Shown: positions 1 to 8,834 of the stretch, piece after piece
Layout of the letters: each line of letters begins with the position of its first letter
Numbering within the stretch: position 1 is the first letter of the stretch
Source: an uncultured Burkholderiales bacterium
Lineage (GTDB): Bacteria > Pseudomonadota > Gammaproteobacteria > Burkholderiales > Burkholderiaceae_C
Assembly: GCA_903910745.1 (NCBI GenBank)
Contig: CAIWAO010000002.1
Coordinates: 1-32,100, forward strand
DNA: 32,100 nt
Reading direction: 5' to 3'
Notes under the pieces: generated by a model
Database searches by the model: none
What the model saw: only the letters and a program-made list of their open reading frames with translations
What the model was told of the DNA's origin: nothing
Program-made: the position numbers and the translations under genes

Positions 1-1205
1 ATTGGCTCCACCACTTGTCCAGTCCTTGCGCAAATCGGCAACATCAGTTTGTGGGGTTTCATGTCTACAAAAAGATCAAGTGTCTTGAGATCCTTGACAA
101 TGACTTTGCGCGCCTCAAACCGATCAAGTCCTCTATAAACCGCAGGTCCATTCTCATTAATTTTGGCATCTAATGTAAAAATAGAAACCAAAGCAAGGTT
201 GTGCCTTTGGGCGCAAGCGTAATCATTAAAGTCATGAGCTCCCGTGATCTTTACGACTCCAGAGCCAAAACTAGGATCCACAAATGAATCCGCAATAATT
301 GGAATACGCCTATTGCAAAGTGGTAACTCCACCTCCTTACCAATTAAATGAAGATACCTTGCGTCCTCTGGGTGCACGGCTAACGCAGAGTCACCAAGAA
401 GCGTTTCGGGCCTAGTAGTAGCAATCGTCAAACCCTTTTGATTAACACCCTCGATAAGTTGCTCGCCCCCCACAAATGGATAGAGGATGTAATACATATG
501 CCCTTGTGATTCCCGGTTTTCCACCTCTAAATCGCTTACTGCGGTACTTAGCACTGGATCCCAATTGACTAGCCTTTTACCTCTGTAAATCAATTTTTGC
601 TTGTATAGCTTAACGAAAGTCTTGACCACGACATCCGATAAATTCTTATCCATCGTGAAGTACTCACGAGACCAATCTACACTGTCTCCCATACGACGCA
701 TTTGGGTAGTAATCGTGTTTCCGCTTTGCTCTTTCCATTGCCAAACTTTGTCAATGAAATTTTTACGAGCCAACTCAGGCGTCTCCCCCATCTGGTGTCG
801 GCTAATGCCATGCTCCTGTAGTTGTCTCTCAACAACGATTTGAGTCGCTATCCCAGCGTGATCAGTCCCAGGTATCCAAGCTGTGTTGTGCCCGCTCATC
901 CGGTGATAGCGTGTCAGCGTATCCATGATCGTTTGATTAAAAGCATGTCCCATATGAAGAGTACCCGTCACATTTGGGGGCGGGAGTTGAATACAAAAAG
1001 AGGGAGCACCTTTTTTAGATTTACCGCTTCCATTAGCGCCGGCCACGCCGTAACCACGTCGCTCCCACTCAGGGCCCCAACGCATCTCTATTGCAGAGGG
1101 TTCAAAAGATTTCGACAAACTGTTGAGACTAGGCTGATCTACATCTGAAGGATTCGTCTCAGAAACCTTAGAAGTAGTAGGATTTGCAGAGGAGTTTTGA
1201 CTCAT
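1..1205 (-). CDS. valS: Valine--tRNA ligase, N-terminal part (cut by window edge)
   Basis: Reading the minus strand from an ATG at 1205 gives about 401 codons, open to the window edge, so the C-terminal half (KMSKS loop, anticodon-binding domain) lies outside. The product would charge tRNA-Val with valine in the cytoplasm. Seen in the sequence: the class I signature in [18 protein letters not shown], with HMGH at residues 84-87 as the HIGH motif, then [10 protein letters not shown], and further on the editing-domain stretch [12 protein letters not shown]. These are diagnostic of ValS. About 30 polar, Ser/Asn/Thr-rich residues precede the conserved start of the fold, so the true start could be slightly downstream; no strong ribosome binding site precedes the ATG. 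It is transcribed away from the small secreted protein gene at 1594. Confidence 0.96.
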   Translation of the reverse strand, partial: MSQNSSANPTTSKVSETNPSDVDQPSLNSLSKSFEPSAIEMRWGPEWERRGYGVAGANGSGKSKKGAPSFCIQLPPPNVTGTLHMGHAFNQTIMDTLTRYHRMSGHNTAWIPGTDHAGIATQIVVERQLQEHGISRHQMGETPELARKNFIDKVWQWKEQSGNTITTQMRRMGDSVDWSREYFTMDKNLSDVVVKTFVKLYKQKLIYRGKRLVNWDPVLSTAVSDLEVENRESQGHMYYILYPFVGGEQLIEGVNQKGLTIATTRPETLLGDSALAVHPEDARYLHLIGKEVELPLCNRRIPIIADSFVDPSFGSGVVKITGAHDFNDYACAQRHNLALVSIFTLDAKINENGPAVYRGLDRFEARKVIVKDLKTLDLFVDMKPHKLMLPICARTGQVVEP

Positions 1206-1593
1206 GGGGAAGATGCTTTTCTGTACAAAAATAGAGGGGACAAGATATCGCAAAATTAACCCAACACAGTGGTGGGTCCAAGCCAGTGTTAAAGGCAAAC
1301 TGAGACTGAGGGGTAAAGGTACTTAAGCCCTAGGGTTTTTAGACGATCCCAAATAGACAAATAAGCTTTACGAATCAGTTACAAACTTTGAAATATTTCA
1401 CACATTACTCGCTAATTTTAGCGGGGATGAGAGGCTATGATCGCAAGACCTTTCAAAATGACCCGTTTGGGCGTTAGAAATGAAACTAAATAGTCTAAAT
1501 TTAGCATAAAAACTCAATTCGGATAGTTCTGTCAACCAGATCCAATATTTGCGCGTTAAAGTACAAAGAATCTACATCGTAAAGGAGAACAAA
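1206..1593. other. Divergent spacer between valS and small secreted protein gene
   Basis: These 388 bases hold no convincing open frame. They must carry the upstream signals of valS (minus) and of the gene at 1594 (plus). Visible structure includes a short inverted repeat CGCTA-ATTT-TAGCG at 1410-1423 and the 10-base palindrome CTAAATTTAG near 1495. No promoter with both boxes close to consensus was found by eye. The plus-side gene has a good Shine-Dalgarno sequence (AAGGAG at 1582-1587, six bases before its ATG). Confidence 0.5.
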
Positions 1594-1944
1594 ATGAAAA
1601 AATTCCTAATCCTTTTATTGGCCACAATGAGCCTTATCGCAACAACCGACAGTTTTGCTCACGGTTGGCATGGAGGCGGATACAGAGGTGGGTACGGATA
1701 CGGCTTCGGTGTAGCACCCTTTTTAGCAGGAGCAGTCATCGGAGGCGCTGTAGTGAGCTCGACCTACTCCTACCCGAGCCAAGTTTACTACTCAACACCA
1801 ACCCAAGTGGTCTCGCCCCAGCCCATTTACGTTCAACCTCAACAAGCCTACGTTGTTCAGCCGCATGCCTATTACTGCGCTACCTCACAAAATTACTATC
1901 CTACCGTTCAAACCTGTAACGTCCCGTGGCAGCAGATTAATTGA
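1594..1944 (+). CDS. Small secreted Gly/Tyr/Gln-rich protein
   Basis: A 116-residue protein of unknown function. The start at 1594 is chosen because AAGGAG lies six bases upstream and because it gives a textbook signal peptide: MKK, a hydrophobic core of Leu/Ile/Ala, and a likely cleavage after SFA (residue 22). The mature part begins HGWHGGGYRGG, then a Gly/Ala/Val stretch (VAPFLAGAVIGGAVV, about residues 35-50), which could be a hydrophobic hairpin or a membrane-associated segment. A Tyr/Pro/Gln/Val-rich region follows, and the end is YYCATSQNYYPTVQTCNVPW. Two Cys residues flanking a YYP core near a Trp resemble, from memory, the C-terminal motif of many small proteobacterial envelope proteins. 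Periplasm or outer membrane is the inferred location. It is a single-gene unit followed by a terminator. Confidence 0.8.
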   Translation: MKKFLILLLATMSLIATTDSFAHGWHGGGYRGGYGYGFGVAPFLAGAVIGGAVVSSTYSYPSQVYYSTPTQVVSPQPIYVQPQQAYVVQPHAYYCATSQNYYPTVQTCNVPWQQIN

Positions 1945-1964
1945 CTTTATACAAAATTAGAATT

Positions 1965-1998
1965 CAAGAAAAAGCCTTTTAAAAAGGCTTTTTTCTTG
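1965..1998 (+). terminator. Rho-independent terminator after the small secreted protein gene
   Basis: A near-perfect inverted repeat built on AAAAAGCCTTTT and AAAAGGCTTTTT, flanked by CAAG/CTTG, ends in a T-run on the plus strand. It lies 20 bases after the stop codon at 1944. The left arm also gives a T-run on the opposite strand, so it may work in both directions. Confidence 0.85.
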
Positions 1999-2059
1999 TC
2001 CGCTTGATCTCTACTAAAATTAGCGCTCTATTTAAATCGATTTCAATCCTTATTGGTTC

Positions 2060-2833
2060 ATGCTCTTTTTACTCTCCCCTGCTAAAACTCTAGACTTTGA
2101 GAGAACCTTGCCCTCGGTTGAGACGACGGAGCCTGTTTTTAAAAAGTATTCCTCTGAGTTAATATCACTATTAAAAACCAAAACCCATAAAGAAATTAGT
2201 GAGTTAATGAGTTTGAGTGATAACTTATCCGCCCTTAACTTAGAGCGCTATAAAAACTGGACTCCTAAATTTACTGTTAAGAACTCTCGCCCAGCGCTAC
2301 TTGCTTTCAACGGGGACGTTTATGAGGGTTTAGACGCCTACTCACTGAGCACGAAAAATCTTAAATGGGCTCAAGATCATTTGGCTATCTTAAGTGGTCT
2401 TTACGGAGTACTCAGACCTCTAGACAAAATGCAACCTTACCGTTTAGAGATGGGCACCAATCTTGAGAACGAAAGAGGAAACAATCTCTACAAGTTTTGG
2501 GACAACACAATCTCAGAATATCTGAATACAAGACTTGCCAATGAAAAAAATCCAATTATTGTTAATCTTGCTTCACAAGAATACTTTAAATCCATTCAAC
2601 TGAAAACGCTCAATGCAAAAGTAATTGAATGTGTGTTTGAGCAAGAAAAATCAGGTAAATTCAAAGTCATAAGTTTTCTAGCCAAACGCGCCAGAGGCTT
2701 AATGGCAAGGTTTGCAATTGAGAACCAAATAAAATCGCCAGAGGCTTTGCAAAAATTTAATTCAGAGGGATATTCTTTCCAGGAAAGTCTATCAACTCCC
2801 GATCGACTGCTTTTTAGGAAAAAGAGTAACTAA
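2060..2833 (+). CDS. yaaA: Peroxide stress protein YaaA (DUF328/UPF0246)
   Basis: A full-length 257-residue member of the YaaA family. The diagnostic N-terminus MLFLLSPAKTLDFE is present, as are FNGDVYEGLDA (about residues 81-91) and the core LSGLYGVLRPLDKMQPYRLEMG (about residues 111-132). From family knowledge, YaaA in E. coli is a cytoplasmic DNA-binding protein of the OxyR response that lowers free intracellular iron and limits oxidative DNA damage. The start is at the conserved ATG, with only a weak ribosome binding site. It sits 66 bases after the preceding terminator and 86 bases before queF, so it may be transcribed alone or with queF. Nothing in the sequence shows its regulation. Confidence 0.95.
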   Translation: MLFLLSPAKTLDFERTLPSVETTEPVFKKYSSELISLLKTKTHKEISELMSLSDNLSALNLERYKNWTPKFTVKNSRPALLAFNGDVYEGLDAYSLSTKNLKWAQDHLAILSGLYGVLRPLDKMQPYRLEMGTNLENERGNNLYKFWDNTISEYLNTRLANEKNPIIVNLASQEYFKSIQLKTLNAKVIECVFEQEKSGKFKVISFLAKRARGLMARFAIENQIKSPEALQKFNSEGYSFQESLSTPDRLLFRKKSN

Positions 2834-2919
2834 ATTATTGACTCTCTGTTTTGCAGAGATCTCCTTCATAATTAGAGACATTCTTTTTATTATTTTCCAT
2901 TTTTTTCATTACTAAGTTA

Positions 2920-3816
2920 ATGTCTTCTAACAATCCCTCTCAGCCACACATCATTAATTCAAGCCAACCTCATAAAAATGGTGAACTAGGGGAATTAGGC
3001 AAAGCCTCCTCTTACATTACAACTTACTCCCCAGGGCTCTTATTTCCAATTGAGCGGGCCCCAACAAGACTGAGAATGGGGATCAAAGCCACGCCCTCTT
3101 TTTTAGGAGCCGATCTGTGGACCGCATACGAGCTAAGTTGGCTCAACATGCGTGGTAAACCCGAGGTTTGCATTGCGCGTTTGATAGTGCCCTGCGAATC
3201 AACCCACATCGTCGAAAGTAAATCGTTAAAACTTTATCTCAATAGTTTTAATTCAACTCGTTTTGAGAGCAAAGAAATTGTTAAAAAAACTATTGAACAA
3301 GACTTAACTCAAGCCATTTGGAGCGGCACCTCCCCAAGGGGTCAAGTATTTGCTCACCTCCTTACGCCCCAAGAGTTCAATACCCATTTGCCCCATGAAC
3401 TCGAAGGTCTGAGTCTTGACCGTTTAGACCTTGAGTGCAGTATTTATCAACCAGAACCGAGTTTACTGAGCGCAAATTTTGATGAGCAACCCGTACTAGA
3501 AAGCCTCAAGAGCGATCTACTCAAAAGCAATTGCTTGGTTACAAGTCAACCCGACTGGGCGAGCGTACAAATAAGCTACTATGGACCGCAAATAGACCAA
3601 GCTGGATTACTTCGATATATTGTGAGCTTTAGAGATCATAACGAATTTCATGAACCCTGCGTGGAGCGCATCTTTAATGATATTTGGACTCGGTGCAAGC
3701 CCGCAGAACTAAGCGTATTTGCTTGTTTCACGAGAAGAGGCGGTGTAGACATAAGCCCCTTTAGGACAAGTAAACCTCAAGCTCTACCAAAGCACCATAG
3801 AACTGCCCGCCAGTGA
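2920..3816 (+). CDS. queF: NADPH-dependent 7-cyano-7-deazaguanine reductase (long form)
   Basis: A 298-residue protein of the long, two-domain QueF type. It reduces preQ0 to preQ1 with NADPH in queuosine tRNA modification. Visible hallmarks are [14 protein letters not shown] (about residues 63-76), the QueF motif [13 protein letters not shown] (99-111), the catalytic Cys205 and Asp212 in the stretch [26 protein letters not shown] (240-254) with the substrate-binding His/Glu, and the C-terminal [12 protein letters not shown]. The first 28 residues are polar and not conserved. The ribosome binding site is weak, so the start could be a little later. No other queuosine gene is in the window. It converges on dinB with a 55-base gap that shows no clear terminator. 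Confidence 0.96.
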   Translation: MSSNNPSQPHIINSSQPHKNGELGELGKASSYITTYSPGLLFPIERAPTRLRMGIKATPSFLGADLWTAYELSWLNMRGKPEVCIARLIVPCESTHIVESKSLKLYLNSFNSTRFESKEIVKKTIEQDLTQAIWSGTSPRGQVFAHLLTPQEFNTHLPHELEGLSLDRLDLECSIYQPEPSLLSANFDEQPVLESLKSDLLKSNCLVTSQPDWASVQISYYGPQIDQAGLLRYIVSFRDHNEFHEPCVERIFNDIWTRCKPAELSVFACFTRRGGVDISPFRTSKPQALPKHHRTARQ

Positions 3817-3871
3817 CGATTATCCAATAAGATTTCTTAACCCTAACAAAATTGATAGCAGTTGCTTTGAT

Positions 3872-5158
3872 TTAAAAAAGCTCTCGATTGAGTCCCACTT
3901 CAGAATCTGAGGTATTGCTTAGCTGCGCAACGCTCCAATCCTCCAGCTTGATTAAAGACCCCATTCGCACACCCAGTAGTCTTATCTTCTTTGATAAATC
4001 AACACGCTTTAATAGCTCGCCCGCAAATTTACGGATCTCCTTTGAGTCATTCGTAGGAAACTCAATCGTTTGGTCTCTCGTGACAGTTTTAAAATTATCA
4101 TACTTGAGTTTGATACCGACAGTTCTACCTAAATAGCCCTTGCGTTGCAAATCATTTGAAACTTGTTCACATAATTTTGTGAAAATAGGTGTCAATCTTT
4201 CTTTATCCGTTGTTACGTGAAGATCGCGCTCAAAGGTTGTCTCTCTACTTAGGCTTACAGGCTCACTGTGAGTCACAACACCTGATTTGTCTCTTCCATT
4301 GGCAGCCTCAATCAACCACCTTCCATAATTTTGTCCGAAATGAGCAATCAGCTCACTTGGATCGAAAAGCGCGAGTTGACCAATCAGTGAGATACCAAGA
4401 TTTTTAAGCTTTTCATCCGTTTTAGGACCTATCCCATTTATCTTTCGGCAAGGTAGTGGCCAAATCTTAGCCGCTATCTCGTGCTCGTACAGGATGGCTA
4501 TACCGTTGGGTTTATTAAATTCACTGGCCATTTTTGCTAGCAACTTATTTGGGGCTACTCCTATTGAGCAGGTGAGTTGAGTTGCCTGAAAAATACTTTT
4601 CTGAATAAGTCGAGCGAGGACTAGTCCCCCTTGTCTTTGACCACCTGGCGTTTGGGTAAAGTCTATATAAACCTCATCAACTCCTCTATCTTCCATCACA
4701 GGAGCTATTTCAGTAATGATGCTTTTAAATAATCTTGAGTATTTTCTGTATTCCTCAAAGTCTACCGGCAACAAAATAGCCTCAGGACACAGGGCAGCAG
4801 CCTTCATCAAACCCATTGCTGAACCTATTCCAAAATGGCGTGCTGCATAAGTCGCAGTAGTAATTACGCCTCTGCCGACGTAATCTTTTAACCGAGGAAA
4901 TACCTCAAGTGGGTATTCTGAGAGTGGAGCACTTTTCCAATCCTTTAAAGGATCTAGCTTTACTAAACGCTCCCAATAGCTGTCTTCACGTCTTCTAGAT
5001 CCACCAATTACTACTGGAAGTCCCTTTAGTTGAGGGTACCGAAGTAGCTCAACTGACGCGTAAAATGCGTCCATATCTAGATGTGCAATCCGCCTTACTA
5101 GAGCCACATCAAGACTTGTTATGACATCTAAATTTTCTAAAAACTCGGATGCACTCAT
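3872..5158 (-). CDS. dinB: DNA polymerase IV (Y-family)
   Basis: A 428-residue translesion polymerase. The palm domain opens with RRIAHLDMDAFYASVEL (metal-binding Asp28), and the second catalytic pair is Asp161-Glu162 in RGVDEVYIDFT. A helix-hairpin-helix stretch INGIGPKTDEKL lies at about residues 240-251, and the little-finger domain extends to the C-terminus. A segment of roughly 30 residues before DYVGRGVITTATY makes it longer than E. coli DinB; I recall this from Burkholderiales DinB proteins. About 21 residues precede the conserved fold, and the ATG at 5158 lacks an evident Shine-Dalgarno sequence, so a later GTG (residue 18) is possible. It is the last gene of argH-lldD-dinB, 43 bases after lldD. 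No LexA-type operator was recognised. Confidence 0.95.
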   Translation of the reverse strand: MSASEFLENLDVITSLDVALVRRIAHLDMDAFYASVELLRYPQLKGLPVVIGGSRRREDSYWERLVKLDPLKDWKSAPLSEYPLEVFPRLKDYVGRGVITTATYAARHFGIGSAMGLMKAAALCPEAILLPVDFEEYRKYSRLFKSIITEIAPVMEDRGVDEVYIDFTQTPGGQRQGGLVLARLIQKSIFQATQLTCSIGVAPNKLLAKMASEFNKPNGIAILYEHEIAAKIWPLPCRKINGIGPKTDEKLKNLGISLIGQLALFDPSELIAHFGQNYGRWLIEAANGRDKSGVVTHSEPVSLSRETTFERDLHVTTDKERLTPIFTKLCEQVSNDLQRKGYLGRTVGIKLKYDNFKTVTRDQTIEFPTNDSKEIRKFAGELLKRVDLSKKIRLLGVRMGSLIKLEDWSVAQLSNTSDSEVGLNRELF

Positions 5159-5201
5159 CTAAAACAAAAAGTGCGGGTATATGAAATAAATGAACTCGTA
5201 T

Positions 5202-6356
5202 TTAGGTTGGGAATGTTCCAGGCAACAAAATAGAGGTGTCAATTTGATCAATCCCAGTCTTTCCGCAAAAAGCCATTGTTAAATCAAGCTCGTTTCGAAT
5301 CAACTGCAAAGCTTTTGTCACACCTTGCTCGCCCATCGCACCAAGGCCATATAAAAATGCACGACCGATGTATGTTCCTTTTGCACCCAATGAAACAGCT
5401 TTCAATACATCTTGTCCGCTTCTAATACCTCCGTCCATATGAACTTCAATTTGTGAGCCTACTTCACTAACTATACTTGGCAAAGACTCAATACTGGACT
5501 GAGCTCCGTCTAATTGTCTGCCTCCGTGATTAGATACGATGATGGCATCTGCACCACTATTGACTGCAAGACGTGCATCCTCAATATCTTGAATACCCTT
5601 AAGAATTAATTTACCTCCCCATTTTTTCTTAACCCACTCAACGTCATCCCAGTTGAGGGCTGGATCAAATTGCTTAGCGGTCCAATCTGATAATGAACCC
5701 ATATCGTCGACGCCTTTAACGTGTCCAACAATATTTCCAAATTCTCTGTTATTTGTACCAAGCATACCTAAACACCACTTTGGCTTGGTCATCATATTCA
5801 ATATGTTTGGAATCGTTAATTTAGGCGGAGCAGACAAACCGTTTTTAAGATCCTTATGACGTTGACCCAAAATTTGAAGATCCAGTGTAAGCACTAAAGC
5901 TGAGCAATTTGCAGCTTTTGCCCTATCGATCAAGTTCTCTATGAATGCACGGTCTTTCATCACATACAACTGAAACCAAAAGGGATGTCCCTGAATCCCC
6001 TTTGAAACTGCCTCAATTGAGCAAATACTCATTGTTGACAAAGTAAAAGGGATCCCGAAAGCTTTGGCTGCCCGGGCGGCAAGAATTTCGCCGTCTGCGT
6101 GTTGCATCCCAGTAAGCCCAGTTGGCGCGATTGCGACCGGCATACTAACGTCTTGACCGATCATTTTTGAGCGGGTGCTTCTGCCCTCTAAATTCACGGC
6201 TACTCGCTGACGAAGTTTGATTTTTTGAAAATCACTCTCGTTCGCCTTGTAAGTGCTCTCTGTCCAACTACCGGAGTCAGCATAATCGTAGAACATACGC
6301 GGCACACGTTTTTGTGCAAGTCGTCTTAAATCTTCAATGTTGGTGATCACGCTCAT
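5202..6356 (-). CDS. lldD: FMN-dependent alpha-hydroxy-acid (L-lactate) dehydrogenase
   Basis: A 384-residue protein of the family of LldD, glycolate oxidase and flavocytochrome b2, which oxidises an L-2-hydroxy acid to a 2-keto acid with FMN. Seen: VPRMFYDYADSGSWTE near the N-terminus, PVAIAPTGLTGM (about residues 73-84), FWFQLYVMKD (126-135), Lys253 in ILKGI, and the active-site signature SNHGGRQLDGAQ (275-286) with the catalytic base His277. The phosphate-binding MDGGIRSGQDVLKA (307-320) follows. L-lactate is the likeliest substrate, but mandelate or glycolate cannot be excluded from sequence alone. Its start lies two bases after the argH stop, which implies one transcript. No lactate permease or lldR regulator is nearby, so it is not in a dedicated lactate operon. 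Confidence 0.9.
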   Translation of the reverse strand: MSVITNIEDLRRLAQKRVPRMFYDYADSGSWTESTYKANESDFQKIKLRQRVAVNLEGRSTRSKMIGQDVSMPVAIAPTGLTGMQHADGEILAARAAKAFGIPFTLSTMSICSIEAVSKGIQGHPFWFQLYVMKDRAFIENLIDRAKAANCSALVLTLDLQILGQRHKDLKNGLSAPPKLTIPNILNMMTKPKWCLGMLGTNNREFGNIVGHVKGVDDMGSLSDWTAKQFDPALNWDDVEWVKKKWGGKLILKGIQDIEDARLAVNSGADAIIVSNHGGRQLDGAQSSIESLPSIVSEVGSQIEVHMDGGIRSGQDVLKAVSLGAKGTYIGRAFLYGLGAMGEQGVTKALQLIRNELDLTMAFCGKTGIDQIDTSILLPGTFPT

Positions 6357-6358
6357 AT

Positions 6359-7819
6359 TTAATCTCTTTCTCTAAAGTGATTTTTTAGTCTGTCTATTTG
6401 CAATCTAATCTGTGCAGGTGATGTACCGCCCAGTGTAGAGCGCGCATTCAGCGAACCTTTAAGCGTTAAAACCTCAAATACATCTTCTTCAATGGAGGTA
6501 TTAACCGCTTTCAACTCAGTTATGTTTAATTCACTTAGACCTTTGTTTGAATTTTGAGCCAAACGAACAATTTTTGCTACAGCCTCATGCGCGTCTCTAA
6601 AAGGTAATCCTTTTCTGACTAAATAATCAGCTAAGTCCGTCGCCGTTGCATAACCCTTTAAAGCAGCCTCCTCCATAGCCTGAGCGTTAACCTGGATTCC
6701 ACCAGACTTTACTCCAGTTTTAGCCTCTTCTTGTCCGCCCATCATTTCATCAAAAATTCTGAGAGTATCTTTTAATGTGTCAACCGAATCAAACAACGGC
6801 TCTTTATCTTCTTGGTTATCTTTGTTGTAGGCCAAAGGCTGGCCTTTCATCAGAGTTAGCAATCCCATTAAATGACCTACTACCCTGCCCGTTTTACCTC
6901 TTGCCAACTCAGGCACGTCAGGGTTTTTCTTTTGGGGCATGATAGAACTACCCGTTGTGAAGCGGTCAGATAGCTTAATAAACCCGAAATTTTGGCTCAT
7001 CCAAAGCACCAACTCTTCACTCATTCTGCTAATGTGAACCATACAAAGAGCAGCAGCAGAGGTAAACTCAATTGCAAAATCTCGGTCACTGACAGCATCC
7101 AAGCTATTTTGGCAAACACAAGGCGTCCCCTCTTTGTCAACCATTCCTAGCGTCCGCGCTACTCGCTCTCTGTCTAGTGGGTAACTGGTACCAGCCAGCG
7201 CAGCGCTCCCCAAGGGCAAACGATTGACTCGCACGCGTACCTCTTTAAATCTCTCTAAATCTCTCCCAAGCATCTCCACGTAAGCCAACATGTGATGGGC
7301 AAAGGAGATAGGCTGAGCAACTTGAAGATGGGTAAAGCCAGGCATAACAACCTCCACATTGGCCTCAGCGACTTCAACCAAAGAGTGTTGAAAATGTTTT
7401 AATAGATCACAGATCTCATCAATTTCATCTCTAAGCCAAAGCCTAACATCGGTTGCAACTTGGTCATTCCTGCTGCGACCTGTATGAAGTCTTTTACCGG
7501 CGTCTCCCACCATTTGGGTGAGTCTGGCTTCTATATTCAGATGAACATCCTCCAGGTCCAGTTTCCACTCGAATTGATTGTTATGAATTTCCTCACTGAT
7601 GCGGCGCATTCCCTTAACGATTTCATCATAATCAGTTGAACTAATTATTTTTTGATGAGCGAGCATCTCCGCATGCGCAAGTGAGCCCTCAATATCAGCA
7701 CGCCACAAGCGCTTATCGAATGTGACACTAGAGGTGTAACGTTTGACCAATTCACTCATAGGTTCAGCAAAAAGGGCCGACCAGGATTGGGACTTTTTAT
7801 CGAGTTGATTAGATGACAT
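6359..7819 (-). CDS. argH: Argininosuccinate lyase
   Basis: A 486-residue enzyme that cleaves argininosuccinate to arginine and fumarate, the last step of arginine synthesis. The fumarase/aspartase superfamily signature [12 protein letters not shown] lies at residues 290-301, with the catalytic Ser in its flexible loop. Also visible are the substrate-binding [13 protein letters not shown] (112-124) and [10 protein letters not shown] with the conserved His164. The frame stays open upstream to 8047, but those 76 extra residues are Trp/Cys/Ile-rich, unlike the family, and overlap hemD. The ATG at 7819 gives the usual family start ([11 protein letters not shown] follows) and length. It is the first gene of the minus-strand operon and is divergent from hemD. 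Confidence 0.97.
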   Translation of the reverse strand: MSSNQLDKKSQSWSALFAEPMSELVKRYTSSVTFDKRLWRADIEGSLAHAEMLAHQKIISSTDYDEIVKGMRRISEEIHNNQFEWKLDLEDVHLNIEARLTQMVGDAGKRLHTGRSRNDQVATDVRLWLRDEIDEICDLLKHFQHSLVEVAEANVEVVMPGFTHLQVAQPISFAHHMLAYVEMLGRDLERFKEVRVRVNRLPLGSAALAGTSYPLDRERVARTLGMVDKEGTPCVCQNSLDAVSDRDFAIEFTSAAALCMVHISRMSEELVLWMSQNFGFIKLSDRFTTGSSIMPQKKNPDVPELARGKTGRVVGHLMGLLTLMKGQPLAYNKDNQEDKEPLFDSVDTLKDTLRIFDEMMGGQEEAKTGVKSGGIQVNAQAMEEAALKGYATATDLADYLVRKGLPFRDAHEAVAKIVRLAQNSNKGLSELNITELKAVNTSIEEDVFEVLTLKGSLNARSTLGGTSPAQIRLQIDRLKNHFRERD

Positions 7820-7955
7820 AGTCAAGGATTTTAGCCTTAACTGCGAGAACTTTAGAATGACGCAAATTCTCTGATTCCAACTGATTCGACTACACTTATC
7901 AACAGTAAGATCCCACAAAACGCCCAGTCTAAGACTCCATGTTGATTTAAAGCCG

Positions 7956-8825
7956 ATGCAGAACACTAAAATTGTTTTAACAAGACCTGAAAAAGAGTCT
8001 AGCCACTGGCTTGATGGGCTTAAAGGGGCAGGCTTTGACGTCGTCAATTGGCCCCTAATTGAGATCGAGCACCTGAATTCCGTCCAAGCTTGCGAGGAAA
8101 TCCTGCCTAAATTGGATACTTTTTCAGCAATTGCCTTTGTCAGCTCCAGCGCAGTTGATCACTTTGTCAGTTCAGTTCTGAACTTTAAAAAACTCGCCCA
8201 TCCACAGACGTTTCCATGGCCAAACCTTAAATATTGGGCAACTGGTCACGGCACAGTGCAAGCCCTATTACGTGCGGGGGTAGATGAAAGTAACATATGT
8301 ATGCCACCCAAAAATGCAGCTCAGTTTGATTCAACAGAACTTTGGAGAGTGGTCAAGGACAGCTTAGCTGAGAAAGACCAGGTTTTATTTGTAAGGGGTT
8401 TAAATGAAGAAGAACATCAAGCTTTAGACAAGGAGCAAAAGTCTAGCCCTCAGCCCATCTCAAATAATCAAAATTTAGAGCCACCAACGGGTAGTAATTG
8501 GTTAATTTGGCAGCTAAAACAACAAAATATACAAGTGCAATCCATTGAGGTGTACCGCAGAAAAATTCCAGATTGGAGCAATAAGCAAAAATTAAATGCA
8601 ATTGAAGCTTTAAAAAATAAGGCTATTTGGATCTTTAGTAGCTCATTGGCAATAGAGAATTTGGCAAGCCTTTTGCCCCTAGAGGACTGCTCAAGGGGGT
8701 TTGCAGTTGCAACTCACGAGCGCATCGCCTTAAAAGCAAAAGAAGTAGGATGGGGTGTTGTGAACGTGTCACGACCAACGATAGGCGACATTATTAAATC
8801 ACTAAAATTAATTCATATCAATTGA
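7956..8825 (+). CDS. hemD: Uroporphyrinogen-III synthase
   Basis: A 289-residue protein that would cyclise hydroxymethylbilane to uroporphyrinogen III. The family is poorly conserved, but key landmarks are visible: the N-terminal [10 protein letters not shown] with [28 protein letters not shown] (about residues 60-70), [14 protein letters not shown] (95-108), VLFVRG (143-148), IEVYRR (197-202) and [12 protein letters not shown] in the C-terminal half. Between VLFVRG and NWLIWQL there is a polar insertion of about 29 residues rich in Glu/Gln/Ser/Pro/Asn. The hemX and hemY neighbours support the call. hemC, often just upstream in relatives, is absent. The TGA stop is followed in the same frame by hemX. 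No strong ribosome binding site was seen. Confidence 0.9.
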   Translation: MQNTKIVLTRPEKESSHWLDGLKGAGFDVVNWPLIEIEHLNSVQACEEILPKLDTFSAIAFVSSSAVDHFVSSVLNFKKLAHPQTFPWPNLKYWATGHGTVQALLRAGVDESNICMPPKNAAQFDSTELWRVVKDSLAEKDQVLFVRGLNEEEHQALDKEQKSSPQPISNNQNLEPPTGSNWLIWQLKQQNIQVQSIEVYRRKIPDWSNKQKLNAIEALKNKAIWIFSSSLAIENLASLLPLEDCSRGFAVATHERIALKAKEVGWGVVNVSRPTIGDIIKSLKLIHIN

Positions 8826-8834
8826 GTCCATATT

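Noticed and set aside
1321-1340. CCCTAGGG followed by T residues as a terminator
   Set aside because: The repeat has no loop and only four bases per arm, and no gene ends there on the plus strand.
1665-1919. Second frame inside the small secreted protein gene
   Set aside because: The frame at 1594 has a signal peptide, a ribosome binding site and a recognised C-terminal motif; the overlapping frame has none of these.
7820-8047. Upstream in-frame extension of argH by 76 codons
   Set aside because: The residues are unlike argininosuccinate lyase, the extension overlaps the start of hemD, and the ATG at 7819 gives the normal family N-terminus.
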